64,000 bases of DNA from Austropuccinia psidii. Its lineage: Eukaryota; Basidiomycota; Pucciniomycetes; Pucciniales; Sphaerophragmiaceae. The position numbers and the translations under genes are program-made. The first letter of the stretch is position 1. Every line of letters starts with the position of its first letter. Of this stretch, positions 46,611-57,386 are shown one piece after another. Below the pieces are notes generated by a model. It was given only the letters and a program-made list of their open reading frames with translations, had not been told where the DNA came from and did no database searches. The stretch is taken from assembly GCA_023105745.1 (NCBI GenBank), contig JALGQZ010000011.1:32409094-32473093 (forward strand). The letters run 5' to 3'.

Positions 46611-46964
46611 GTATTCTGCAGTGAGCTCTACCAGTGTCATCCGCAAAATTACAATCCCACGGAGGTGGAGTCCTTTCATGGATGACCTGGTGAGGTGAAA
46701 CCTCCCCTCTACATCAAGACTTGCTGAAGGACCTCTTTGATGTGTGCATGTGGAAACAGGCGGGTCTTGTGTAATTTTTCCCAACTTTTGGATGGTTGAG
46801 GGAGGATCCGGTGGTGAGGAATCTCAGTTGAAGGCACAGGGGAACCAATATTGGTGGATGTAACAGGATTTGGTGTAAGACCAGAGTGTGAAGTGTGCTC
46901 TATGTTTGCTTTATTTTTGCTTGATGTGAGCCTGACTTTTATCCTGCTTGACGTTTGCTTGACA
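46611..46964. other. Subterminal region of the DNA transposon, right side
   Basis: No convincing gene. A coding trace (PPTSVIRKITIP-like, ending at stops) follows the Ala/His repeat. From 46915 to 46965 the word TGCTTGA (TCAAGCA on the other strand) recurs three times, resembling subterminal repeats. Confidence 0.45.
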
Positions 46965-47006
46965 TGAACTCAATTGCCAACAATTGACACGAGATTCACC
47001 CTGGTG
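46965..47006 (-). repeat. Right terminal inverted repeat
   Basis: Ends AGATTCACCCTGGTG, the exact inverse of the left terminus. ATT follows immediately (47007-47009). Confidence 0.85.
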
Positions 47007-47759
47007 ATTATATATAAAATCTTATTATTAAAATATTTCTTAAGTATTTTATTCTTTATAAATCTTAAATTGAAAAATTGAAATCCTAGGAATTAGATTA
47101 TTGTTTTAATCACCTATAATATATTTTATTTTAGAAAATTATTGTCTTTAAAATATCTTTTAAAGTCCACAAATTCCTCTCAAAAACTCTTTAATCAGAA
47201 TTTTTATTATAAAAAGTTGTTTTATCTTTAAAATTATTAATTTTTGGCGTGTATTAAACTTATAAGTAATATTCAATATAATAACTGTTGTTGTTTGACT
47301 TGTTGTATTGAATAAATATTATAAGTTGGTTTAGTCTAAAATTCTATATTTTTCTTTATCTATTATTGGTTTTTTATATAGAATTTTTATATAAGAATAA
47401 TTTCTGCACTGTGTGTGTCTTTATTATTTTATAAATAATACTTATATATTATTTATAAGTGGTTAAATATTTATATTTTCCATGTGTAATTGTCTCATTA
47501 AGAGCTTTACACTTCTTATTGTTTTAATTGTCACTGACTATAACAATAATAGAATAATTCTAATCTATTATAATTATTATATTTTTTATTACTATTTCAT
47601 ATAATGATAATTAAATTTATTTTTTTGATATAACTTCTTAACAGTTATATTTAAATTTGTGGTTATAATGTTTTATTATATCATATTTTTCTACTGAGGA
47701 CAGTCATAGTACTCTTGATATTGTTACTATTATCAAGGGTTTCATAGACAAACCATACA
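47007..47759 (+). repeat. LTR of Ty3 element A, right part (with TSD copy)
   Basis: Continues the LTR interrupted at 2987. The end block GAGGACAGTCATAGTACTCT...CATACA aligns with the end of LTR B (53930-53986). TATA-like ATATATAAAATC lies at the junction. Confidence 0.75.
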
Positions 47760-47780
47760 TTTGGGGACCTGGCCATGATT
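47760..47780 (+). promoter_or_regulatory. Primer-binding site of element A
   Basis: TTTGGGGACCTGGCC directly follows the LTR end CATACA. The equivalent site follows LTR B (TTTGGGAGCCTG). TGG begins 2 nt inside, as usual for tRNA-primed Ty3 elements. The tRNA is not identified. Confidence 0.5.
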
Positions 47781-48433
47781 TTAACCAATTTTTGGGAGAT
47801 AAATCATTTGCTAGACCTTATTTTACTGTTTTTTGACGTAAAACTGCCATATTTACTTTAATATTGGCTTTTTTGGGGTTTATCCCTTATAAATAATCTT
47901 TATAATATTAATAAAGTTATTTTCTCTTAATAATATTGTTTGAAAAAATATCTTATTGAGTGACTTGGAATAAATTTATTCTGTCTACCCAGTGGCTTTT
48001 TCACATCACAGACTTGAAATTTATTCTTTGATTATTCTAGTGTAAAGTGAACAATAATACAATTTTGATTAATAACTTCTCAAATGCATAATTATTATTT
48101 CTTTAAAGAGAATATAAAATCATATAAAAAATTAAAATTAAAAATCTTTACTAAAAACATTTTTTCTTTCATTTTGGACATAAATTACATTAGAAACAAC
48201 ATTATCCAATAAGTTGAGTTTATAAGTTATTTTTTTTGATAAAATAACTTATATTTGTTTTTTCCCCAGTGTCATCCATCAGAGAAAGCTCTTCAGACTT
48301 TGAAGCCTCAGAGTCTAGTGTTGAAATTCAAACTAGCCCAGCACCAAGGGTTTAATTACCAAAGAACCCTTTAAAGGTCAAGCAGGTGAATTCAATCCAT
48401 TTCTTAGTCTTAATTGCTCTATATTGCTGTGAA

Positions 48434-49111
48434 ATGACTCATACTAGAAGTGGAAGGAACTACTCCATGCAATCAAATGGATCTGGACCAGGACATTCCA
48501 GTCATTAATCAAAAAGAAAAGAATGTCAGCCCAGAGGAGAGGCACAAATGGAGGATGCCAGAACTTCCACCAGTTCCCAAAGGTTAGCCAGCACCTTTGA
48601 CACTATTAGTGAGATTCCAGAAGCTCACATCACTGCTATTGCTGTTGTTAGAAATCAATAACTTTCAACAGGAAACAATAGAGATATACCAGTCTCAGTA
48701 CAAGAACTGGTTTATGCCAGCAAAGCAACAATAGTGGGAACTTCACCCAAGTCTTTGGATAGGAATCATGTGCTCATATATTCAAGTGAAGAAGTTCATG
48801 GGGCCAGAAAAGGCAGAAGAACTTCTGAAGGGTTGGAAACCCATGTCTTGCAAAGGACAATTCCAACAGATAAAAGATTGGTTGAAAAACCAAAGCATGT
48901 TATCAGAGGACCAGAAGAAGAAGTTGGCCCAAGGGAAGGAAAAAAGTCCAGTGGAAGCTCCCCAAGCCTCCACAAGCAAAAATACGCCTCAACAAGTGCC
49001 AAAAAAGCCCAAGCAAACCCCAAATACCAACAAGAACGGAAAGAAAAACGCAAAGGGAAAGGCAAATCCCAAGTGGAACAAGCCTTACCCACAGAATTAC
49101 AGGACTACTAA
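48434..49111 (+). pseudogene. Gag N-terminal frame, element A
   Basis: ATG at 48434 gives MTHTRSGRNYSMQSNGSGPG. A frameshift and stops follow, and the same phase reopens at 48734-49111 (SPKSLDRNHVLIYSSEEVHG...QVEQALPTELQDY). This basic, Arg/Lys/Gln-rich N-terminal region precedes the capsid. Most of 48768-49111 is also read in the +1 phase by a second open frame. Confidence 0.6.
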
Positions 49112-49217
49112 GAAAGAGAAGACAGCCATGGACAATGTGTTCAATATGGCAAGAACTCTGATGGAATTCAAAAACAAGGAAGAGGAAAGATTGAGTCAAT
49201 CTTTTTCAAAGAAGTAG
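48768..49217 (+). CDS. Overlapping ORF within gag, element A (149 aa)
   Basis: A complete ATG-to-stop frame, MCSYIQVKKFMGPEKAEELL to the C-terminus SQSFSKK, in the +1 phase relative to gag. Three regions: an ordered N-terminus with FKGW/WLKNQSMLS; a Lys/Pro/Gly-rich basic middle; and a C-terminal helix VFNMARTLMEFKNKEEERL. Element B has the same frame with the same ATG, length (150 aa) and stop position. In B this frame is intact although the overlapped gag frame has stops. The basic middle suggests nucleic-acid binding. I recall free-standing proteins like this from Austropuccinia psidii but no assigned function. It could instead be the true continuation of gag after a programmed +1 shift. 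Confidence 0.55.
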   Translation: MCSYIQVKKFMGPEKAEELLKGWKPMSCKGQFQQIKDWLKNQSMLSEDQKKKLAQGKEKSPVEAPQASTSKNTPQQVPKKPKQTPNTNKNGKKNAKGKANPKWNKPYPQNYRTTKKEKTAMDNVFNMARTLMEFKNKEEERLSQSFSKK

Positions 49218-49386
49218 ATCTTGTAAAGATTATAAACCAAATTGAAACTTGTAATAAAGAAATTATAACAAAGCTTAAAAAATTTGAGTATATCCGACAA
49301 AAGTTGGGTAATGAAATACTGCAAGTAAAAGAGTCACCCAAGACCATTATTGGCCTTGAAAATTTTAATAAAGACAATTTTTTTAT

Positions 49387-50538
49387 TTGACACAAATTTG
49401 TGCAAGAATTGAGTGTAAGGTTACATTACTCAATCAACCAGATGACAATTATATTTCTTTTACAACCAAACAGCTAAAAGATGAACTGGGAACAATGCAG
49501 CTCTTTTCCAAGAACAATTGGAAAAAAGTGATAAAGCAAGACTTGAATTTAAAGAAGATATTCAATAAAGTATAAAGAATATATCACTGAAGGATGATTT
49601 TCCAAGAAATTCTACACCAATTCTTGACAGAAATGTGCTAAACTTGAATAATTACTTACATCATACAATTTCAAGTAATGCAGAAGTCAAAACTTCTTTC
49701 AATTTTAGAGACATTCCAAGATTAGAGGAATGGCCAACCTTCAGTGGTGAAGGGGAATATAATCATATGGAATTTATGAAAACAATTGATATGTTTAAAG
49801 AAGGCTTTAAAATACCAGATGAATACATAAGTGCAACATTGGACTCATTGTTTACCAAATCACCAAAGAAATGATATTACAAAATGAGACAAGACCATGG
49901 TAAACATTCTTGGCCTTGGTGGAAAGAACAAATTATTTCCAAATGGGAAAATGATTCCTAGAGATTTAAAATAGAGAATTCTTTTGAACAAGCCATTTTT
50001 GATATTGAGAAGGACAGGCCAATGTCTTTGTTTCTTAAAAAAAAGGACAGATTAACTACCCTTCATCCTTCTATGTCTGAAACAATGGTACATAAAAGGA
50101 TATTAAGAAAGTGTGGTGGTGACCTTGAGCATGCTATAAGAAGCAGATGTATTGAGCCTTTCTCTATAGAATATTATATTAATGCTATGAAGGACATCAC
50201 TAATAGAACAAAAATTGGTAGAAATTGGTAGAGATCCCCAATGGACAACCAGACCAGTGGGAAACCACTTCCAAAGCCCAATAAACCACATGACAAAGCT
50301 CCTTTGAAATGTCATAAGTGTGGAAGTACATCTCATTTTGCTAATACTTGTCCCCAAAAGACAAGAGTGAATATGATTGAAATTGAAAAAGATGACACAA
50401 AAGAAACACATGATGTCTCTGTACATGAAAGTCATTCTGAGCCTTCTGAAGAGGAGGAATTTCCAGATGAACTTAGTATAGAAAATGTTAATGTTTCCTT
50501 TGAAGTCACAGATGTACATACTCACTTACCACAGTAAA
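49387..50538 (+). pseudogene. Gag capsid and zinc knuckle, element A
   Basis: Coding traces start in another phase (CARIECKV near 49400) and settle in one frame from 49635. Capsid signature: RLEEWPTFSGEGEYNHMEFM near 49715; YYKMRQDHGKHSWPWWKEQI after a TGA at 49872; LHPSMSETMVHKRILRKCGG near 50060. CCHC knuckle CHKCGSTSHFANTC near 50310-50350, then an acidic stretch and EVTDVHTHLPQ before a TAA at 50535. Confidence 0.8.
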
Positions 50539-50549
50539 GTGATGAATGT

Positions 50550-51368
50550 ATGGATCTCATACATGTTCAAGATGCTAAAATGCAGAAAACCAAACCAGCC
50601 AGAGGTAAAGGTTATACAGCTGGATCATCTTGTATCACTCATATTGTGATAAACAACCGAGAAGCCAAGATACATCTTTACTCAGGTGCTTTTTTTACTT
50701 GTGTTGGAAAGGATTATCTTGACAAGACTTATACCAATTGGCAAGACAAGTTAATGACAATTGAAGGTATAAAATTCAGAAGTGCCAGCCAAAATATGCA
50801 CCCCCTGGGTATATTTGAAGCAGCAATGATATTACCTCATCCTACAGGAAATATCAGATTAAAAGTTGATTTTTTTGTTATGAATAATTGTACTTCACAA
50901 CACTTTATACTTGGAAATGATTCTCTCAATATCTATGGAATTGATATCAAGAATCATAAAGACAGATATTTCACTATAGGGGAAAATAAAAGGCAACAAT
51001 TTGCTTTTCCTCCAGAAAACAGAGAAATAACTGTCATTAGACAAGTAAAAAATGTTCATAAAGAAAAATTTGTGTCAGATCAATCAATTGGAGCACAAAT
51101 TAGTCCTGAATTCACACTAGAAATGAAGGAAGAACTTATTGAACTTTTATTTAAATACAGGGAAGCCTTTGCTTCTGATAATGAACCACTTGAGGCTATC
51201 AAAGTCCATGAAGTGGACATTATGTTTAATGTGGAAAGACCTTACCCTCCACTTTTAAGAAGAACAGATTACCCAGCTAGCCCTATGTCCAGAGAACCAT
51301 TAGAAAGTCATACTAATGAACTATTAAACTTGGAGTTCTTAGAAACATTGGACACAATGAAGAAGTAG
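50550..51368 (+). pseudogene. Protease and RT N-terminus, element A
   Basis: 272 open codons. The protease region reads IHLYSGAFFTCVGKDYL where the B copy reads VNLDTGAFCTCVGKDYL, so the catalytic Asp is replaced by Tyr (codon TAC) and Thr by Ser. IYGIDIKNHKDRYFTIGENK follows, then the RT entry NVERPYPPLLRRTDYPASPM. A frameshift near 51340 breaks it before NIGHNEEVEVTTPVI. Confidence 0.85.
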
Positions 51369-52160
51369 AAGTCACAACTCCTGTAATCAATACTTGGCAT
51401 AATGATAAATCAAATATGGTTGGTGAATTTAGAGCATTGAATACCTACACTATTCTGGATAGGTATCCAATTCCTAGAATTCATGGGACTTTGACTCAAT
51501 TACCCAAAGCAAGATTTATTACCTCTATGGATGCTCTTGAAGGCTTCCATCAGAATTTTTTAAGACCTCATGCTGGGAAATTATTGAGGATTATTGATCA
51601 TTGTGGTATTTATGAATACTTGAGGATGCCTTTTGGTATTAAAAATGCACCCTCTCACTATCAAAGAATGATGAATACCATATTCCCAGATGAATTATAA
51701 AAGGGATGGTTAATCATTTCTATTGATGACATTATCATGTGTTCAGAAACCTGGCAATCACATTTAGAGCGACTTGCATTGGTACTTGAGAAAATTATTC
51801 AAGTGAACATGAAAATATCTCTTAAAAAATGTAATTTTGGGTTTCATGAGCTGAAGGCTCTAGGACATGTAGTCTCAGGACTGAGCCTTGGTGTTGATGA
51901 AAACAAAGTGGCTGCAGTGTTACTGAAACAAATTCCCCAGGAAAAAAAGAAATGATGTCTTTCTTAGGGTTTTCCAGTTATTACAGGCAAAACCTTAAAG
52001 ATTTTGAAATCCATGCCAGATCATTGTGCAGAATTTGTGATCAAAAAACTGTCTTTGAAATGACACAGGAGAGGATTCAAACATATGAGAAGATCAGATA
52101 TGCCTTAACCAATTCACCATTACTACTCATGCCAGACTGGAAGCATCCTTTCAAGCTGTA
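51369..52160 (+). pseudogene. Reverse transcriptase, element A (truncated)
   Basis: [40 protein letters not shown], a TAA at 51698, then IISIDDIIMC (aspartates kept, usual Tyr read as Ser), LKKCNFGFHELKALGHVVSG, and after a frameshift near 51947 MMSFLGFSSYYRQNL and LLLMPDWKHPFKLY. It ends abruptly at 52160 at the LTR of element B, where the RNase H start (IDACG in B) would follow. Confidence 0.85.
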
Positions 52161-53986
52161 TGTGAGCCTTGAGGTACATCAGTCATGCATATATTCAACA
52201 TTACTCATTTTTGATTTCAGAAAAGATGAATACCTTTTTTCAGTAAGTAAATCCATGGATTTGAGGCAAGATTTGGATTCTACACAAAAATTCACCTGGG
52301 GTAGCTCCATAGAGTGAAGAAGCTCAAATCAACTCTTTGAGATGGTAATATGGAAAATTCTTGAATACCACATCATCAATACCGCGTAAAAGATCTGTGA
52401 AAAGTTTTGTTTTTCTCTATTTCACGCCAAAATAATGGGAATGTGAGAAATCCCATGTTACATACACACTAAGAATAGTGACATGCATGTTTTGAGCAAT
52501 TAATATTATGGTATTCTTACATGCAACTTTGGTACACCCATAGTGGATATCTCACTTGAAGCTTAAAATTCTATTTTGATGTAAAAAATAGGCATGGGGG
52601 AAAAAAGACATCAAAGGAGCCAGGGTACCCAACTTCTGAGGCCTGTGAGGGGTGGACAGCTCCAAAGCTTGGATCCAAGGCTTATCTTGGCCCAATTAGT
52701 AAGCCAAAGCCTTTTGGCAACTTGGTTACCGTGTTACAACTACAGTAAATTATAAGAAAATAGCAAATAACCTGCTATTTTGATGTGCCAAGGAGGTAAA
52801 GAAAAACTTAGACTGCTGTAACCATGTCAATTATTAATGACTTACCATGTATAAACCCGAAAAGAGTAATTAAAACCATTTTTGGACCAGTATACATTGA
52901 TTTACCTCATAGCAACCAGCCATACACTGCTATTTGCAATTCTACATCATTAAAAATACAATTCTTGATTAATCTTTCTGAAACGTTCAGGACCAATTGA
53001 AAACTGTATAAATCATATAAAAAACAAAAATAATTATACCTTTATATGTAAAATTAAAAGTTTTACTTACAGTCCATCTTTGATGATTCCACATCAAACA
53101 CAGTATCCTGAAAAATTCACAGAAAATACATTCTGTGATGAAATTTCAAATAACATTGATAACTTTGATAAATAAATGATTATTTTGTAATAAAAGAAGA
53201 TTTAAAGTTGTTACTCCTTTTATTCTTAACCATAAATGGGTTAGTAGTCACATAAAAGCCTCAATCAAGTAATTATGATAATCTCACGTGACAACAAATG
53301 ATGAAATCAATAATCCAAAAAGGTTTATTGTTTTCTCACTCACTGGTCTTTCAGTTTTCTCCATGGCATGGCTCTGTGAGCTGTCTTAGACTTAAAAGAG
53401 GCCTCCTCTTGCTGTTTTTTCCACATCATCACATTATCCAATTATACCTTTATTACCAACAAGTAAGTATTAATTAAATCTTTTGTTCAGTGTTTCAATT
53501 GTTTCTGAATCAATCAGAAGGACGTTAAATCATAGAAATAAAATATATATTGTTTTAATACAGTTATAAATAATTTTGATCCCTTAAATCCACAATTCTA
53601 CATCGAATTCCTCTACTTCTATCTTTCAATAAGTTCTTTGGAGTATTAGTGAGTAATTTTTCTTAATTATTAAATTTTTTCTCTAGTAATAGTTTTTTTC
53701 AAAAATTATCATTATAATTCTTCTTTTAAAAGATAATTATATGTTAAAATGATTTCATTATTTCAATAAAGAAGTCTTTATTATTCAGTTCTTCTTGTAA
53801 TTGATTCTAGTAGACAATTACTGCTTAATGTTATAATCACTGGTAGTGTATAAAACCTAAAAGAAAAAATTCTTTAATTATTTAATTGTGGTTATAATAA
53901 CTTTTTATTATTATATTGCATAAGAACAGTCATAGTACTGTTGATTAATAGTAATATTATCAACAGTTTCCTAGACACATCTTACA
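52161..53986 (+). repeat. 5' LTR of Ty3 element B
   Basis: TGTGAGCCTTGAGGTAC...CACATCTTACA, 1,826 bp, inserted in the RT of element A after CTGTA (52156-52160). No CTGTA follows the LTR, so it is not solo; a full element continues to the right. Homologous along its length to LTR A. Confidence 0.8.
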
Positions 53987-54110
53987 TTTGGGAGCCTGAT
54001 TGGGAATTTATCCATAGACTTGGCTTTAATCATATTCTAGACTTCATTTTTGTGTTCTAAAAAACCACCATACCTACCACATCTTACATTTGGGGGCCTG
54101 CCCGTGTTTT
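53987..54110 (+). promoter_or_regulatory. Primer-binding site of element B, present twice
   Basis: TTTGGGAGCCTGATTGGG begins directly after the LTR. A near copy, CATCTTACATTTGGGGGCCTG, lies 102 bp downstream with its own LTR-end-like CATCTTACA. The first copy fits the LTR A end by alignment. Confidence 0.5.
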
Positions 54111-54647
54111 TTGAACCTTGTACCATGAATCAATCTATTTTTAAGTACTAAAATATATCAAGTTAATAATTTTTTTCTCTTTCAATTTGAAGTCAAATGA
54201 TTGTTATTTTTGAAATTTTCTTAAAATCATTCTTCATTGAGGAATTCGGTTTAATTTTATATTGTCCTACATGTGGCTTTTTCTCATCCAAAAACTTATA
54301 AAATTATTCTTTGAGTTACTCTGGATTATATTTTCATTTAAAATCTTAAATTTTAATTTTTTTTGATATTAAAAAAATATAAAAACTTATAAAAAATCTT
54401 TGAAAATATTTTAAAAATAAAAAATGATTTCTTTTATCCATTCCTTCCTAGTGTCTTGAATCAAATACTGTGCAGCTGGTAATAGACTCAGTAAGAGATA
54501 TATTACCAGTCCAGAATCTGAAGAGAGTATTGAAGTGCAAATTGCTAAAAGAGGCACCTTATTCAGCTCTGAAAAATCTAAATTACCATGAAAAGGTGTG
54601 TGTTTTATCTTTGTATTTTCACTCTTTATCTTAAAATTGACATGATA

Positions 54648-56460
54648 ATGGTGCATACCAGCAATGGAAGCAACTATTCAGTACAGCCAGATGGATGTGG
54701 ACAAGGAAGAGGCAAGACCAAATCCAGAAGTGTCAAATATTCCTCAAGAAAGACACATATGTAGGATGCCCGAGTTGCGCCCCATTCCTCAAGGTCTGTA
54801 CCCACAAAGTTTGATGTGAATTCTGAATCTGAGCTGGTTCATGATAGCATTTTAAAGGCTGAACCACTTCCAAGTGGCAGCAATAGAAATTTATTAATGC
54901 CAATACAAAAATTGGTTTGAGCAGCAAAAGAAGAGGAGTGGGAAATATGCGCAAGCCTTTGGCAGGGGGCCATGAACTCCTACTTACACATCAAGAGCTT
55001 TCTGGGTCAGGATAAGACCATAGAACTCTCAGGAGGTTGGATCCCATTGTATTGCAAAGAAAAGGTCAAAAAGATAAATGATTGGTCAAAGAACCAAAGT
55101 CTTTTATCCATAGACCAGAAGAAGGAACTGGGAATGACTCCAGCTTTGGAAACTGAAGGCCCAGTGGCGTTTACTAGCTCCAAACCAGCTCCAGAAGTGT
55201 CCAAGGACAAGCCCAAAAGACCTCAGAAAAATGGGAAAGGTCCCAAGAAGCATCAAGGCAAGGGAAAAGCCAAAGCCAATTGGCACAGACCTTACCCACA
55301 AGGGTACGGGATTCCCAAATTAGAGCCTTCAGCAGTGGACAGTATCTTCAATATGGCCAGAACTTTTATGAAATTCACAGCCAAAGAGCAGGAAAGGATG
55401 AACAGAATCTTTCCACACAAATAATAGATCAAATACACTTTGTTAAATCTAGTATTGATGTAGAACTTGGCAAATTTAATGCAAAGTTCAATAAAATCAT
55501 ATTAGACACAAGTGAATTGAAGAGAAATGACAAGAAGTATACTGGATGGTATCAATTGAAAAATGTCAGACTTGATTCAATTATCAATACATGTGACAGA
55601 ATTGAGAGTAAATGCCAAGTTCAAAATGATGAAATGGAAGATATTTCCATTTTAAACATTCATGGTCAACTTACAATTCTGAAAGATCATGTCTTGGAAA
55701 TATCTAAAAATACCAATCAGTTTGCCACAAATTTGGAAAAAAGTGACAGTCAAAGGCAAAAGTTAAAGAATGAGACCATTGCAAATGTAGAACAAATCCA
55801 GAAGAATTATCAACCACATATGCCAAGACATTCTACACCTTTGACTGAAGAAAAACTTTCTGTTAAAGGAAGTTTGACCCCATTCTTAGGAGAAAATGTT
55901 ATCTCTGAAAAATATATCCCCAAATTGGAAGAACGGCCAACATTCTCTGGTGAAGGAGAATATAACCATATTGAGTTCATCTGAACTATTGATATGTTGC
56001 AAGAAGATTTTCACATACCTGATGAAATTATAGTGGGAAAATTACACTCTCTGTTTACCAGAACTGCAAATAAATGGTATTACAATATGAGACAAGATCA
56101 TGGAAAACATGATTGGTCTTGGTGGAAATCTGAAATTATTAACAAATGGGCCAATAATTCTTGGAGGTTGAAAATGGAAAGTGCTTTTGAAGGTGCCATT
56201 TTAAACTCAGAAAAGGATAAACCACTTACTTGGTTCATCAAAAAGAAAGACAGATTATCTGCTTTACACCCAGATATGTCTGACACCATTATTAATATGA
56301 AAATATGAAGAAAATGTGGAGGAGAGCTGGAACATGCTATCAAGCCCAGATATGTAGAACCCTGTTCAACAGAGGACTACATCAATGCAATGGAAGATAT
56401 CATTACTAGAACAAGAATTGGTAAAACTTGGACTAAAATCCCTATGGAGTCCAAAAATGG
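54648..56460 (+). pseudogene. Gag, element B
   Basis: ATG at 54648 (MVHTSNGSNYSVQPDGCGQG) followed by a frameshift and stops. The main phase is open from 55280 to 55984 and 55994 to 56308. Features: a coiled-coil-like segment IDVELGKFNAKFNKIILDTS near 55455; the capsid block KLEERPTFSGEGEYNHIEFI followed by a TGA (55982) and TIDMLQEDFHIPDEIIVGKL; MRQDHGKHDWSWWKSEIINK; and KCGGELEHAI after a TGA at 56306. A frameshift near 56458 leads into the zinc-knuckle frame. Confidence 0.8.
54972..55424 (+). CDS. Overlapping ORF within gag, element B (150 aa)
   Basis: ATG-to-stop frame MNSYLHIKSFLGQDKTIELS ... FNMARTFMKFTAKEQERM ... IFPHK, homologous over its full length to 48768-49217: same start, same three-part layout, same end, length 150 versus 149. 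The gag phase beneath it carries several stops (for example in the GSG*DHRT and QKDK*LVKE regions), yet this frame is unbroken. That suggests either selection on this frame or later decay of gag. The middle is basic (KGPKKHQGKGKAKANWHRPY). Confidence 0.6.
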   Translation: MNSYLHIKSFLGQDKTIELSGGWIPLYCKEKVKKINDWSKNQSLLSIDQKKELGMTPALETEGPVAFTSSKPAPEVSKDKPKRPQKNGKGPKKHQGKGKAKANWHRPYPQGYGIPKLEPSAVDSIFNMARTFMKFTAKEQERMNRIFPHK

Positions 56461-57386
56461 TCCCAAAGATTTCCAGAGAGGACGGAAAATCTGAAAGACC
56501 TGTCTTGAAGTGTCGTAAATGTGGAAGAACTTCAAATTTAGCCATCAATTGCACCAAAAAGAGAAAAATCAAAGAAGTTCAAGTTGTTGAAGAAGTTCAG
56601 TGCACTGAAGAGAAAGAAGACTCTGACCTAGATTCTGCAGTCTCTGAGGATACACCAGTAGAGGACTATCCCATTGAAAACATTACAGCTTTCTTTGAGG
56701 TCACAGAAGTCCATACTCACTTGCCACAGTATAGTGAGGACTGTCATAACCTGATCAATATACAGAATGCCAGAATGTGTAAAACCAAATCTGCTAGAGG
56801 CAAGGAATACACTTCTGCAGTGTCTTGTATCACATCAGTTCTGGTGAATGATATTGAAGCCAAAGTAAATTTGGATACAGGGGCATTTTGTACTTGTGTA
56901 GGAAAAGATTATCTTCCAACCATACTTCCTGGATGGAAAAATCATCTATTACAAATAGATGGTGTGCAATTTAGTAGTGCCAGCAATAATATGTACCCTA
57001 TGGGTATATTAGACACTAATCCTATATTTTCACACCTAGAAGGAAGTATTAGAATGAAGACTGTGATTTTAGTGATGGAAAATTGCAAATATCAGCACAT
57101 TATTCTTGTAAATGACTACTTGAATATTTATGGTATTTACATCAATAACCATAAAGATAGATATTTCACAATTGGAGAAAACAAGAGACAAAAATTTTCT
57201 TTTTCCAATATGGCAAAACAAATATCACTAGTATCTTATACAAAAGATACTTATAAGGAAATATTTGTTACTAATAAACTTGCTGAAGCACAAATTAATC
57301 CATCATTGTCACCAAAGATGAGAAATGAACTTATTTATGTGTTATACACATATAATAATGCCTTTCACTCTGATAATGAACCATGA
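56385..57386 (+). pseudogene. Zinc knuckle and protease, element B
   Basis: Knuckle CRKCGRTSNLAINC keeps three Cys but has Asn where the CCHC His should be (element A keeps His). An acidic linker and EVTEVHTHLPQYSEDC follow. The protease triad VNLDTGAFCTCVGKDYL is intact, followed by IYGIYINNHKDRYFTIGENK. The frame ends at TGA 57384 in SDNEP but continues in phase. Confidence 0.85.

Larger units (their letters stand above)
2988..47006 (+). mobile_element. Giant CACTA/TNP2-type DNA transposon with nested insertions
   Basis: Termini are CACCAGGGTGAATCT on the left and its exact reverse complement on the right. They extend to about 42 nt at 35/42 identity and are flanked by ATT on both sides. 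A TNP2-type transposase lies near the right end, as expected for this class. The flanks join into one LTR, which independently supports the ends. The cargo is gene X, a TET/JBP-like oxygenase, gene Z, a SNF2 helicase and gene W. Three solo LTRs and a 17.1-kb LTR element (itself carrying a Copia element) are later insertions. Without them the transposon is roughly 21 kb. All its genes are broken in this copy, so it is probably no longer autonomous. Confidence 0.85.
47760..52160 (+). mobile_element. Ty3 element A internal region (gag-protease-RT)
   Basis: Follows LTR A. About 670 bp of leader precedes gag. The pol frame is cut in RT-connection sequence (PFKLY) by the LTR of element B at 52161. 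RNase H, integrase and the 3' LTR of A must lie to the right of the window if retained. Confidence 0.8.

Noticed and set aside
46272..46784. 170-codon minus-strand gene rich in Arg/Val/His
   Set aside because: It is the reverse-strand shadow of the GC-rich Ala/His repeat and has no recognisable domain.
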